DNA from: Terriglobia bacterium
GTDB taxonomy: Bacteria; Acidobacteriota; Terriglobia; Bryobacterales; Bryobacteraceae
Direction: 5' to 3'
Length of the DNA stretch: 63,233 nucleotides
Assembly: GCA_020073345.1 (NCBI GenBank)
Contig: JAIQFI010000038.1
Coordinates: 1 to 63,233, forward strand
This document shows, in pieces, positions 1-8,793 of this stretch. The position numbers and the translations under genes are program-made. Below the pieces are notes generated by a model that saw only the letters and a list, made by a program, of their open reading frames with translations, was not told the DNA's origin and did not search any database. Each line of letters begins with the position of its first letter. Position 1 is the first letter of the stretch.

Positions 1-547
1 TGCCCTTGCCGATCAGGTCTACGATCGTCCAACGAGCATCACGCAACTGAATATGCTCGACGGAAAGGGTTGTCGCTTCCCGGCGTCGCAGGCCGCAGCC
101 GATCAAAACGGCCAGTAACGCCCGGTCCCGCGAGCCCTTCAGCGTTGCCGGATTGGGAACAGAGATGAGACGTTCGGCCTGTTCGCGAGTCAGCCACTGG
201 CCGGTACGGATGCCGGATTGTTTGGCTCCCTTCACCCGCGAAATCGCCGAGGCTTGCTCGGGCGGCATGAAGCCGTTGTCGGCAGCCTCCATAGCGAGCT
301 TGCGGATGGCGGAGAGACGCTGGTTAATGGTGGAACACGAGAGACGCCGTGCTTCGAGGTCTGCTCGATAGGCGTTGACAGTGGCCTTGGTGAATCCGTC
401 GACCGCTTCAGCACCACACCAGCCGAAGAAATCATCGAGCGCCTGGCCATACGCACGTTTACTCTCAGGCGAGGGGAGCGTGTCGAGGACCAGAGCTTTG
501 ATCCGCGCAAGCGCCGCGGCTCGTGGCGTTAGGATCGACCCGTTCAT
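1..547 (-). CDS. Tyrosine recombinase/phage integrase, C-terminus cut by window edge
   Basis: Read on the minus strand from ATG at 547, an open frame of 182 codons runs off the window start. The first ~100 residues look like a SAM-like core-binding domain (SKRAYGQALDDFFGWCG, then STINQRLSAIRKLAMEA). The catalytic domain follows, with the first active-site arginine in the helix ALLAVLIGCGLRRREA and then LSVEHIQLRDARWTIVDLIGKG. The remaining catalytic residues (K, HxxR, H/W, Y) would lie outside the window. The family cuts and rejoins DNA in element integration or chromosome resolution. It faces away from a truncated kinase gene, which suggests a mobile or decaying locus. Family is secure; specific role unknown. 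Confidence 0.85.
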   Translation of the reverse strand, partial: MNGSILTPRAAALARIKALVLDTLPSPESKRAYGQALDDFFGWCGAEAVDGFTKATVNAYRADLEARRLSCSTINQRLSAIRKLAMEAADNGFMPPEQASAISRVKGAKQSGIRTGQWLTREQAERLISVPNPATLKGSRDRALLAVLIGCGLRRREATTLSVEHIQLRDARWTIVDLIGKG

Positions 548-701
548 GACGACCGTCCTATTGGTCGCCAGGTGACGCTGCACCACCCGCAAGGCGGAGC
601 CGACGGGCACGGACGGCTGCTCGCGTGTGTGTTTACGTGTGTGTAGGGCGATCTTCTAGGCTTTTTGGAATCTTTGGACGATCCGAGAATCGGCAAGTTG
701 C
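548..701. other. Intergenic junction between recombinase and truncated kinase
   Basis: This 154-base stretch separates the recombinase start from the kinase remnant. It has no convincing gene. It contains a short GT-rich direct repeat around 624-644 (gtgtgtgttt, then cgtgtgtgtag). The bases encoding the kinase N-lobe and catalytic loop, expected here if the kinase were intact, are absent. It may hold the recombinase promoter or a recombination junction; neither can be shown from sequence alone. Confidence 0.35.
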
Positions 702-2701
702 GTGTTTTCAAGGGGTACCGTGACTTCGGAGCAGGCACAGGGTAAGGACTCCGACAAACGCGCCGATGTGTGGGCGTTTGGTGTGGTCCTATATGAGCTG
801 TTGACGGGGAGACGGCCGTTTCGTGGGGATTCAGTGCAGGCGATGCTGGCGGCGGTCTTGACGCAGGAACCCGACTACGCGAAGGTTCCAGGCTCGGTGC
901 AGCGATTGCTCCGAGCGTGCTTGCAGAAGGAGCCGCGGGAACGGTTGTCGAATATCGGAGACTGGCGTTTGCTGCTGGATGCAGACTCGGCGAGCCCGCA
1001 GAAGCGGGCACGCGCACGATGGGCGCCATGGGCGATCGCAGCCGCCGGCGTTGCGCTAGGGGCTTTCGGCCTGCTGCGTTTTACCTCCACGCGGGCGCCG
1101 TCCGCACTTGTACGCTTCAGCGTGCCGATTCCAGGTGGCGTCGTCGCCGACGTGATGTCAGCGCTCTCGCCGGACGGCCGCAACCTCGCCATCTCCGCAA
1201 TCGAGGAGGGCAAGTCTAGGTTGTGGGTTCGTTCGCTGGATGACATAGACGCGCGCCTGCTGCCCGGCGGCGACGGCGCGCGATTTCCTTTCTGGTCGCC
1301 CGATGGCAAACAGATTGGGTTCTTCGCGGGCGGAAAGCTGAAGACGATCCTCGCCACCGGCGGCGAGCCTGTCAACATATCTGCGGTTGGCGCCACGATA
1401 CTCGGCGGTACATGGGCCCGCGAAGGCTTGATCGTTTTCTCACAGGCACGGCAACTGTTTAAGGTGAACGACAAGGGTGGGACGCCAGAGCTGCTCTATA
1501 AGCCGCCGGGCTCGGATATCCTGTTCGATCCGGCATCTCTACCGGATGGGCGTCATTTCCTGTTCGTAAACAACGTCAGCGGTGTTTACCTTGGCTCCTT
1601 GGATGGTGCGCCGCCGGTGCGTATTCTGCCAGACGTATCGACAACGGTGTATTCGCCCGAGGGATACCTGCTGTTCGCGCGGCAAGGTCGATTGAATGCG
1701 CAGCCCTTCGACTTGAAGACACTTGCGGTGACGGATGAAGCTGTCCCTGTGACCAGGGAATCTGTGGTGAATGAACTGCTGGCGCCCGCGCTCTCAGCGG
1801 GCGAAGGCGGAACGTTAGTCTATGAAGCACAGTCGCCTGGACAACTGCAATGGGTGGACCGGACCGGCGCAGCGCTGCAAAAGGTTACATCGACGCAGGG
1901 TTGGCGCAGCTTCAGCCTGAGCCCCGATCAGAACAAGGTCGCGTTTGACTTCTCGCCCACCCAGGGCGCGGAAAATACTTTTGACATATCTGTCATCGAT
2001 CTGCTGCGCAACACCACGGAACCGCTCACGACGTCAGAGGGGAAAGGCGCACTGATTCCGCCATACTCTCCAGACGGAAAGCAGATCGCATTTTCATCGA
2101 ATCGGATGGGCCGATTCAATCCCTACATCACTAGCGGCCTAAATCAAGAGCGTCTGGTGAGGGATCTGGGAATGAAAGGGGGGTATCCGGTGGACTGGTC
2201 GCCCGACGGTAAGAACCTACTGTGGTGGGGCGACGATGATTTGTGGATTGTGCCAGTGGACGGCAGCAAACCTTGCCCTGTGGCGAATTCCAAAGCCGGG
2301 GAGCCATCGGGCCATTTCAGGCCGCCCGACGGACAATGGATCGCGTATTCATCAAATGAATCGGGCCGCTATGAAATCTATCTTATGCCCTTCCCAGCCG
2401 AAGGCGGACGACGCTACCCGGTGTCGAGCCAGGGCGGCTCAAGTCCTGCGTGGCGGCACGATGGCAAAGAACTCTTCTTTTAGCCGAGGACGGACGGCTG
2501 AACGCGGTGACGGTAACGATGCGCGGCAGCGAGCCGCAATTCGGGATTGCCAAGAGCTTGTTTCCAGTGAAGTTCAGCGCCTTCAACCGAGCATACGAGC
2601 CCTCCGCGGACGGCAAGAGATTTCTGGTAACGGCTCCTCCCGCAGGCAGTCTAGCGTCGATTACCGTCATGCTGAATTGGAAGCAAGCACTGGCTAAGTG
2701 A
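702..2701 (+). pseudogene. Decayed Ser/Thr protein kinase with TolB-like propeller
   Basis: The frame begins inside a Hanks-type kinase domain: after a degenerate activation segment (GTVTSEQAQGK for the usual GTxxYMSPEQ) comes the C-lobe motif DKRADVWAFGVVLYELLTGR. The ATP-binding lobe, HRD loop and DFG are missing. A single membrane segment (about residues 107-127) is followed by WD40/TolB-type repeats with SPDGK/SPDGR motifs. At 2478-2481 a TTTT run puts the frame into TAG after GKELFF. Restoring one T continues without a break into LAEDGRLNAVTV and on to a stop at 2701. The gene thus has two lesions, a lost 5' end and a 1-base deletion. Intact relatives are signalling kinases common in Acidobacteria. 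A sequencing error at the TTTT run is possible but would not explain the missing N-lobe. Confidence 0.8.
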
Positions 2702-2863
2702 AGCTGCCAGGGAGTTGGTTCAAAGAAATACCGATACCAGCACGAACCATTTCTTGATGATATAAGCTTAGCTGGATCAGCAGTATGCCTCTGCCCTCGC
2801 GCCTACACTTCGACTCTGGATTTGGCCCTGGGGGCGCTGGCTCAGGAGGTAGAAAGGCGTAGC

Positions 2864-3694
2864 ATGAATACAAATCGTCGGCGGTTGGCTACAAGCGGAA
2901 CTTTTCTGGTTGCTCTTCTGGCGTGGGGACCAAATTCCCTTCGCTCGGACACTCCCGTACTCACCATCGATCAGCAGGAGACCTTCCTGCGGACGGCCAA
3001 AATTATCAGTGCCAAGGGGAACAAGAAAGGCGTCACCGACACCGTACGCGTGACTCTGACGGATGGGAAAATCACTCACGACGCCAGCGTCCAGCGTATC
3101 TACGAGCACAAGCAGACTTACCAGTTGTCATCCGGAACCACCATACTCAATTTCAAAGACACGTACGAAGACAATATCGCGGCGTGGAAACTGGCGCGCG
3201 TGCTAGGCCTGGGCGATTTGCTGCCGCCATCGGTTGACCGTAAGTACCAGGGCCAAAGCGCATCCTTCACGTGGTATATCGACGACTTCCAAATGGATGA
3301 AGGGGACCGCATAGCCAAGAAGATCCAGCCTCCCGATCAGGAATCCTGGGCCAAGCAAATCAATGTTATGCACGTTTTCGACCAGTTAATCTACAACTGG
3401 GATTCGAATGCCACCAATCTGCTGATCGACAAGCAGTGGAGGATCTGGCTGATCGATCAGTCACGCTCGTTCCGGACAGACAGGAGCTTGCAGGATCCCA
3501 AGATGCTCAGCCAGTGCGATCGCGCTTTGCTGGCCAGGCTGAAGACTCTGGACGAGGCGACGCTGACAAAAGCGCTGAGGCCTTACGTCAGCAAGGACGA
3601 GATCAAGGGTCTGCTGGCGCGGCGCGATCTGATCGTGAAGTTTTTCGATGCGAAAGGGGAAGGCGCTCTCTTTGACCGCCCCTTGTGGCATTAG
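2864..3694 (+). CDS. Secreted kinase-like protein (HipA/PI3K-like fold suspected)
   Basis: The protein has 276 residues. ATG 2864 was chosen because AGGAGGT lies at 2844-2850 and AAAGG nearer the start. Residues 1-29 form a signal peptide (MNTNRRR, then a hydrophobic core ending near SLRSDT). Two motifs recall HipA/PI3K-like kinases: a helix with DNIAAWKLARVLGLGDLLPP near residue 105, and YNWDSNATNLLID followed by IWLIDQSRSF at about 175-197. The latter matches the pattern D..N..N.L followed by a metal-binding ID. If active it would phosphorylate something outside the cytoplasm. The assignment is motif-based inference; the substrate is unknown. Confidence 0.6.
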   Translation: MNTNRRRLATSGTFLVALLAWGPNSLRSDTPVLTIDQQETFLRTAKIISAKGNKKGVTDTVRVTLTDGKITHDASVQRIYEHKQTYQLSSGTTILNFKDTYEDNIAAWKLARVLGLGDLLPPSVDRKYQGQSASFTWYIDDFQMDEGDRIAKKIQPPDQESWAKQINVMHVFDQLIYNWDSNATNLLIDKQWRIWLIDQSRSFRTDRSLQDPKMLSQCDRALLARLKTLDEATLTKALRPYVSKDEIKGLLARRDLIVKFFDAKGEGALFDRPLWH

Positions 3695-3802
3695 TCGGGC
3701 GGCCGAGGGTTCTAAGCGCTGAACTATCGGGCGGAACTGAAGAAATAGGCTTTTTGAGCCAAACCGGCACGTCATCGGGTCGACGGCGTCCAGCGGGAGG
3801 AT

Positions 3803-3821
3803 CCGGGACAGGCTGTCCCGG
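3803..3821. repeat. Perfect 19-base palindrome upstream of small membrane gene
   Basis: The arms CCGGGACAG and CTGTCCCGG flank a single central G. It lies 16 bases before the start of the small membrane protein and 109 bases after the kinase-like gene. A weaker hairpin (ggctttttgagcc) is at 3749-3761. It could be an operator or an RNA hairpin; there is no U-tract for an intrinsic terminator. Confidence 0.45.
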
Positions 3822-3836
3822 CGGTGTCGCGCGATA

Positions 3837-4133
3837 ATGTACAAGGGCATGCAATTCTCAGACTGGCTCGATATGGACGGCCTGAAGGTTATGTCCCAGC
3901 ACCTTTCCTCCACTCTTGCATCCCTGCTAGCGTTTGGTGTGGTCGGCTGGGTGCTGAAGCTGGTGCTTCGAGGATCGGACTTTATCGAACTGATACTGGA
4001 GCGGCTAGAACAAGTCGTGCTCGTTGGGCTGGTGCTATGGTTTACGATCCAGCTGGCGGTATTACTTTGGAAGAAAAGCGCATGGATGGAGAACGTTCAG
4101 AATGGCCCAGTGGCTAACATCCTGGTTATCTGA
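3837..4133 (+). CDS. Small two-helix membrane protein, unknown
   Basis: The protein has 98 residues with two hydrophobic segments, about residues 23-43 (LASLLAFGVVGWVLKLVL) and 55-76 (VVLVGLVLWFTIQLAVLLW). An amphipathic linker joins them, and the second ends in a positive KKS stop-transfer. ATG 3837, 3849 or 3873 could each be the start; none has a strong Shine-Dalgarno. I do not recognise the family. The region 4134-4305 after it holds nothing I can call. Confidence 0.5.
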   Translation: MYKGMQFSDWLDMDGLKVMSQHLSSTLASLLAFGVVGWVLKLVLRGSDFIELILERLEQVVLVGLVLWFTIQLAVLLWKKSAWMENVQNGPVANILVI

Positions 4134-4305
4134 GTTTCGGCGACTGTTTCTGTTGTACTTGTCCGTAGCTCACCAAATCAAATCACCACCGCGCACTGCA
4201 GAGCGCCTGAGGACGGCCAGTCAATACTCCACGGCACGTTTGAAGAGCAGTTTCCCAGTGCGTTCGGAGACTCTCTAATGTAACGGAGTTTTCTCAGGAT
4301 CACTT

Positions 4306-5466
4306 CTACCGGGGCCACAACTGTTTGCTGGCCAGTGCAGCGCCCTCACCCAGCGCCTTCAGCTTGGCCCAGCAAATCTGGGGATGCACGCGAAGCCCCA
4401 TGCCACAATCCGTGCCGGCGATTACGTTCTCGCGACCCACTAGCCCCGCGTATAACGCGATCCTGTCCGCCACCAGCTCCGGGTGCTCCACCACGTTGCT
4501 GGCGTGGCTGACCACGCCCGGGATCAGAATCTTCCCGTCCGGCAGTTTGACGTCCTTCCACACTTTCCACTCGTGCTCGTGGCGCGGATTCGCTGCCTCC
4601 ACCGAGTAAGCCCCCGCCTTCACCTTCAACATCAGATCCACCAGGTGCTTCAGCGGCAGGTCGTGAGTATGGGGACCATGCCAGCTTCCCCAGCAGATGT
4701 GATAGCGTACGCGGTCCTCCGGCAGGCCTCCGAGAGCATGATTCACCGCCTCCACCCGCACCTCGGCGAATCTCCTGTATTCCTTGATGGTCGGCGTGGG
4801 CACGATCATATCGTAGGTATCCGGCAGCGCCGGATCGTCGATCTGAAGAATGAAGCCAGCGTCCACGATGGCCTTGTATTCGTGCTTCATCGCGTCGGCC
4901 AGGGCAAACAGGTACTGTTCGTCGCTCGAGTAATACTCATTGTGGAAGAAATGCTCCAGCCAGCCCGGAGCCAGCACACACATGAAGGCTTCCTCCGGCT
5001 TCGAGTTCGCCGACGCCAGCGCGGACTGAAAGAGCTGAAGGTCGTTCGCAACCTCTTGCTCGCCAATGTAGGTGATGGGGCCGGAGCAGACGGCACACTC
5101 CGTGCGATCCGGGAAGAAATTGAGTTCCTTATAGAACTCGGCAAACTCGGCGCGCTCGCCACTCCCCTGCCCCATCCATCCCGACTCGCCCGGCTTGAGC
5201 GGCCGCGAAGTCAGGCCGCTGAGGCGACGCCCATAATAGGCCCGCCCGAAGCCCAGCTTGCCCAGTTCGCCGTCGCTGACGATGTCTATACCCGCGTCGG
5301 TCTGCTTGCCGATGATGTCGATGATCCCGCGTCGCACCAGCGGCCTGACGGCCTCGAGGTCCGAGGAATTCCCGGCCATAATCGCCCCGGTCTTTTCCCT
5401 CAGTTCAAGCGGCCCATCGAGCCTGCCGGCGTGGGTGGTGAGAATGCGATCCGTGCTGCGTTTCAT
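4306..5466 (-). CDS. MetE C-terminal-like cobalamin-independent methyltransferase family protein
   Basis: This 386-residue protein matches the stand-alone catalytic barrel of the MetE/UROD superfamily, roughly half the length of full MetE. Likely zinc ligands are the HxC of RYHICWGSWHG, a glutamate in AYSVEAANPRHEHEW, and the cysteine of VIAGTDCGMGLRVHP. The N-terminus (ILTTHAGRL and DIVSDGELGK) is typical of the short paralogues. These usually use folate, cobalamin-bound or smaller methyl donors, and many are not methionine synthases, so no gene symbol is given. It is transcribed alone and divergent from the metallo-beta-lactamase gene. Confidence 0.8.
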   Translation of the reverse strand: MKRSTDRILTTHAGRLDGPLELREKTGAIMAGNSSDLEAVRPLVRRGIIDIIGKQTDAGIDIVSDGELGKLGFGRAYYGRRLSGLTSRPLKPGESGWMGQGSGERAEFAEFYKELNFFPDRTECAVCSGPITYIGEQEVANDLQLFQSALASANSKPEEAFMCVLAPGWLEHFFHNEYYSSDEQYLFALADAMKHEYKAIVDAGFILQIDDPALPDTYDMIVPTPTIKEYRRFAEVRVEAVNHALGGLPEDRVRYHICWGSWHGPHTHDLPLKHLVDLMLKVKAGAYSVEAANPRHEHEWKVWKDVKLPDGKILIPGVVSHASNVVEHPELVADRIALYAGLVGRENVIAGTDCGMGLRVHPQICWAKLKALGEGAALASKQLWPR

Positions 5467-5639
5467 TTCGCACCCATATTATCGCGAACCGCTTTGGGTG
5501 CGGGAATCCGGGTGGTCACGTGTTAAGGGTCTTTCGTTGCCGTTCCAGAACGCCTCTGTAGGCACGACCGGCTAGACTCGTCCGGCGGGATGCGATAAAG
5601 TCTAAAACTCCAAGGCCGGGTTGAAGAGGAGAAACAACC

Positions 5640-6791
5640 ATGCATCACCATGCCCATGCGCATTCGCGGCGCGATTTTTTCAGCAAGGCCTTCGGAGGCG
5701 CGCTCGCCGGGGCTTCGATCATCGAGGAAGCGTTCCTGCGCGCGACCTGGGCGCGGGCCCAGGCGCCGGGAGCGAGCCCGAATCTGTTCACCATCGAGAA
5801 GGTCGCCGACGGCGTTTATGCCGCGCTGGCACGGCCGCAGGTTCTGACGAACTGTAACGCGGCCATCTTCGTGAACTCGCAGGACGTGCTGGTTGTGGAC
5901 GCTCACTCGAAGCCCTCGGCAGCCGCCGCACTCATCGCCCAGATCAAGAAGGACGTTACAACCAAGCCAGTCCGCTATCTGGTCAACAGCCATTTCCACT
6001 GGGACCACACGCAGGGCGACGCAGCTTATAAGACCAGCGGCGCGAAAGTGGACATCATCGCCAGCGACGCGACCAAGCAGTTGATGACCCAGCTTTCCCG
6101 CAACCGCCTCAAGGAATCGCTCGACGGCGTTCCGAAGCAGATCGATGACGTTCAGGCCCGCCTGGCCAAAGCGACCTCGAGTGCCGACAAGGAACGCTAC
6201 ACAGAACTGATCCGTCAACTGAAGGCGTATCAAACCGAAATGAAAAGTTACACACTCGAACTGCCGACCATTACCTTTGCCAAGTCGCACGTGATAAAGG
6301 ACACGGCGGGAGATCTGCATATCGAGTTCCATGGGCGTGCCCACACTGCAGGGGACGTCGCTGTGTTCTCGCCCCAGAAACGCGTGGTCGCTTCAGGAGA
6401 CGTGATTATCGGCTTCCTGCCTAACATCGCCGACGGGTATCCGAAACCCTGGCCCGCGACGATCGATTCGGTCGGGCAACTCGCGTTCGATCACATCATC
6501 CCGGGACACGGGCCGGTCCACCACGACCGTGCACGCATGACGCAAATGCGGAATTATATCGAGGAGTTAACCGGACGCGTCGAAGAGGGCAAGAAAGCGG
6601 GCAAGCCGCTTGCTGAATTGCAAAGGACGCTCACGATGGCGTCGATCAAGACCTTACAAGCCAACGGATACCGCAGCTACGTTGCAGACAATCTGAACAA
6701 GTTCACGGTGTACCTCGGGCAGAAAACGGCGGTCGAGGACCGTCTGTCGGCGAATATCGAAGCGATCTACAAGAATCTGGACCGCGCTTGA
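5640..6791 (+). CDS. Tat-exported metallo-beta-lactamase-fold hydrolase
   Basis: The 383-residue protein starts at ATG 5640, preceded by gaagaggag. A twin-arginine signal (HSRRDFFSKAFGGALAG) indicates export of the folded, metal-loaded enzyme. The metal site has HFHWDH (about residues 117-122), a histidine in GRAHTAGD (about 231), an aspartate in VVASGDVI (about 251) and a histidine in IIPGHGPV (about 290). The C-terminal ~90 residues are helical. The substrate is unknown; this subgroup includes quinoprotein-relay-like and lactonase-like hydrolases. Its 3' end overlaps the convergent cyclase-like gene by 25 bases. Confidence 0.9.
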   Translation: MHHHAHAHSRRDFFSKAFGGALAGASIIEEAFLRATWARAQAPGASPNLFTIEKVADGVYAALARPQVLTNCNAAIFVNSQDVLVVDAHSKPSAAAALIAQIKKDVTTKPVRYLVNSHFHWDHTQGDAAYKTSGAKVDIIASDATKQLMTQLSRNRLKESLDGVPKQIDDVQARLAKATSSADKERYTELIRQLKAYQTEMKSYTLELPTITFAKSHVIKDTAGDLHIEFHGRAHTAGDVAVFSPQKRVVASGDVIIGFLPNIADGYPKPWPATIDSVGQLAFDHIIPGHGPVHHDRARMTQMRNYIEELTGRVEEGKKAGKPLAELQRTLTMASIKTLQANGYRSYVADNLNKFTVYLGQKTAVEDRLSANIEAIYKNLDRA

Positions 6792-7693
6792 ACGCGGGCT
6801 CCACATGGGTCCCGCCTTGGCGAGCCGGGTGCTTCATGTGCTACGGCCTTTACAGTGAGCGCACTGAGTACCGTTGCGGTGGTAAACACGCGTTGGGGGT
6901 CCGCAAAACATGGGCCTGCGTCGTCGCTCCCCTGGGGGACATACAAATCGCGATGCGTGAGTCTCAGGATCGGAGCGGTGGGCCAGCTTCCGTCAGAATC
7001 CTGCCCGCGACTAAGGTCTCCCGTATCGCCGCAAAGAACCAGACTCCGCAATGCCGCCTCAAAGGAATTCAGCGGCCGGATCCTGCGTAAGGCGCTGCAG
7101 GCTTCCAGCCGCGCCTGCTCGCCCAGTAAACGCACGGTCATCTCTGTCGCATAGCATGTGGACGTCCACCAATAGGAATCCCAAAGCCCATCCGCCCTTC
7201 GCCGCCGGCGCAGAAATACCGCTGCGCGTTCGATTGCTTGCGGGGCAACTTGTGCAGCTTTGAGCGCAAGAGCCGCGGTCGCGGTCACCTCCACCTGCGA
7301 TGCAGTCCAAGCCCCGAAGCTCTGCTCGAATCCATAAGTGCCGAAGCCGCCATCGTCCCGGTGGAAGGAAAGCAAGCGCCTCACCGCGCTCGCGGGCGCA
7401 CGCCGTCCCATCACATGCACGAACAAGATTCCCAAAGCGGTCGAGTCCGCATCCGCTCCGGTGGATTCCGAATAGCCCCAGCCGCCGCCTTCCAGTTCGT
7501 TCGCTTCCAGCCAATCCGCGGCGCGCTCCAAAGTGCCCTTCGCCGCCTGCCCGCACGAGGCCAGCCGCCAGCCAACATAAGCCGTCGTCCACATTCGCGA
7601 CGAGCCGACCGGGAGTTCCCAATCCTGCCAGAATCCCGACGCGTCTTGCTGCGAGGCCAAGAAAGCCAGCCCTATTTCGACCGCGCGGTTCAC
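6767..7693 (-). CDS. Terpenoid cyclase/prenyltransferase-toroid-like protein
   Basis: GTG 7693 is chosen because it overlaps the upstream stop in GTGA, which implies translational coupling; an in-frame ATG at 7777 would extend 87 bases into the neighbour. The 308 residues form alpha-alpha toroid repeats with QW-like pieces: ASQQDASGFW, GGGWGYSES, RDDGGFGTYGF, ADGLWDSYWW and QDSDGSWP. GADADSTALG resembles the DXDD region of squalene-hopene cyclases but with Ser for the last Asp. It is about half the length of a true cyclase, so it may bind a prenyl substrate or be structural. It is the last gene of the run headed by the ECF sigma factor. Confidence 0.7.
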   Translation of the reverse strand: MNRAVEIGLAFLASQQDASGFWQDWELPVGSSRMWTTAYVGWRLASCGQAAKGTLERAADWLEANELEGGGWGYSESTGADADSTALGILFVHVMGRRAPASAVRRLLSFHRDDGGFGTYGFEQSFGAWTASQVEVTATAALALKAAQVAPQAIERAAVFLRRRRRADGLWDSYWWTSTCYATEMTVRLLGEQARLEACSALRRIRPLNSFEAALRSLVLCGDTGDLSRGQDSDGSWPTAPILRLTHRDLYVPQGSDDAGPCFADPQRVFTTATVLSALTVKAVAHEAPGSPRRDPCGARVQARSRFL

Positions 7694-8793
7694 AGATCGC
7701 CACGTCCCGGATTCAAGTAGATACTGGCGTAAAGCTGATCGCGCCTCATCCCGACGCCCACGTAGGTATGAACACACGTAGACCCCCGGCTATCGCGATC
7801 GCCAGTAAGAATCCTGATCACGTCGCGATATACATCCGCCTCCATCCCGAGCCGTTCGAGCCACGTCCCGCAGCGCGCCTCAGCCTCGCAGTCGCTATTC
7901 CAGGCGCAGTGCCCGCACAGCTCAAGTTTCGGCGACCATGCCCCATCGCCATTCGAGCCGAAGGAAAACACCGCGGAGTGCGTTGGGAAGGCCGACTCGG
8001 CTTTCAGCGTTGCTTCGAAAAATACCGCAAGTGCGCGATCAAATGGTTCGGGGGCGCCTGCTTCTCGAAACATTCGCCTGTAATCCTGCGGCGTTACGCC
8101 GTACGCCCCAAAGTAGACGCGCGCGTGAAGGCGGCCGTGACCCGTGATCCGCACTCCAGCGCCCAGTGGCTTTAAAGTACCCGCTTGGGCAACGGCAAAA
8201 ATTCGCCCCCATTCAGCTTCCGCTACAGACCCAGCGAATTCCGCCAGCCGATTCCAACGCGAGTCTTCTGGTCCGCGGCGCGCATTCGCATGGACGGTCA
8301 TTGAGGCGGCACCTTCCGGCTCAAACGACGCCCCAATCCAAAACGCTCCCGCCGGATCTTCACCATCGCCCGCGGCCCCGCCGTGCGCCAGTGCTTCGAG
8401 AGGCTGTCGCACCGGCTCCAACTCAGGTGTCGCACCGATTGCCCCGGCAAGCCGCGTCATGCGCTCCAGGCCGGATTCGCGCCGCGCGGAGTATTCCATA
8501 CCGGTCTGAAATGCCTCGCCGACGAACTCGAAGGAAGGTCTCCGGCCCTCAATCAGCGATAGTGCAAATTGAACGGGCGTGCCGTCGGCATTGAGACTCG
8601 ACCAGCCCGCACCTGGACGCAGGGATTCGGCGCACACCAGATCCAGGCATCGGCGGATTTCCGCCTCCCGCTCGCGAAAGCCGAGGCGCCGGACCAGCCT
8701 CGTGAACCGGCCCGGCGTCCGTGCCTCTGGTTCACGCAAGCTGAACTTTTTGAAAGCCTGTTCGGCCGCGATTTGGTCTCCGAGGGCCATCAT
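7690..8793 (-). CDS. DMATS/ABBA-fold aromatic prenyltransferase-like protein
   Basis: ATG 8793 is preceded by GGAG seven bases away and gives 367 residues. Its start lies 62 bases inside the end of the previous gene. Features recalling bacterial tryptophan dimethylallyltransferase-type enzymes are SSLNADGTPVQFALS, ARVYFGAYGVTPQDYRRMF in the middle, and a final strand HTYVGVGMRRDQLYASIYLNPG. Such enzymes move a prenyl group from a diphosphate to an aromatic ring. A cysteine/tryptophan stretch (LCGHCAWNSDC) before the last strand is unusual. The assignment rests on motif pattern, not alignment. The partner directly downstream is a cyclase-fold protein, which fits an isoprenoid theme. Confidence 0.55.
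   Translation of the reverse strand: MMALGDQIAAEQAFKKFSLREPEARTPGRFTRLVRRLGFREREAEIRRCLDLVCAESLRPGAGWSSLNADGTPVQFALSLIEGRRPSFEFVGEAFQTGMEYSARRESGLERMTRLAGAIGATPELEPVRQPLEALAHGGAAGDGEDPAGAFWIGASFEPEGAASMTVHANARRGPEDSRWNRLAEFAGSVAEAEWGRIFAVAQAGTLKPLGAGVRITGHGRLHARVYFGAYGVTPQDYRRMFREAGAPEPFDRALAVFFEATLKAESAFPTHSAVFSFGSNGDGAWSPKLELCGHCAWNSDCEAEARCGTWLERLGMEADVYRDVIRILTGDRDSRGSTCVHTYVGVGMRRDQLYASIYLNPGRGDL

Noticed and set aside
625-645. GT-rich repeat as a recombinase attachment core
   Set aside because: Only one side of the element is in view and the repeat is simple-sequence; no second copy could be found to support an att site.
4483-5526. 347-codon plus-strand frame opposite the MetE-like gene
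   Set aside because: It is the antisense shadow of a gene with clear family motifs; its protein has no recognisable domain.
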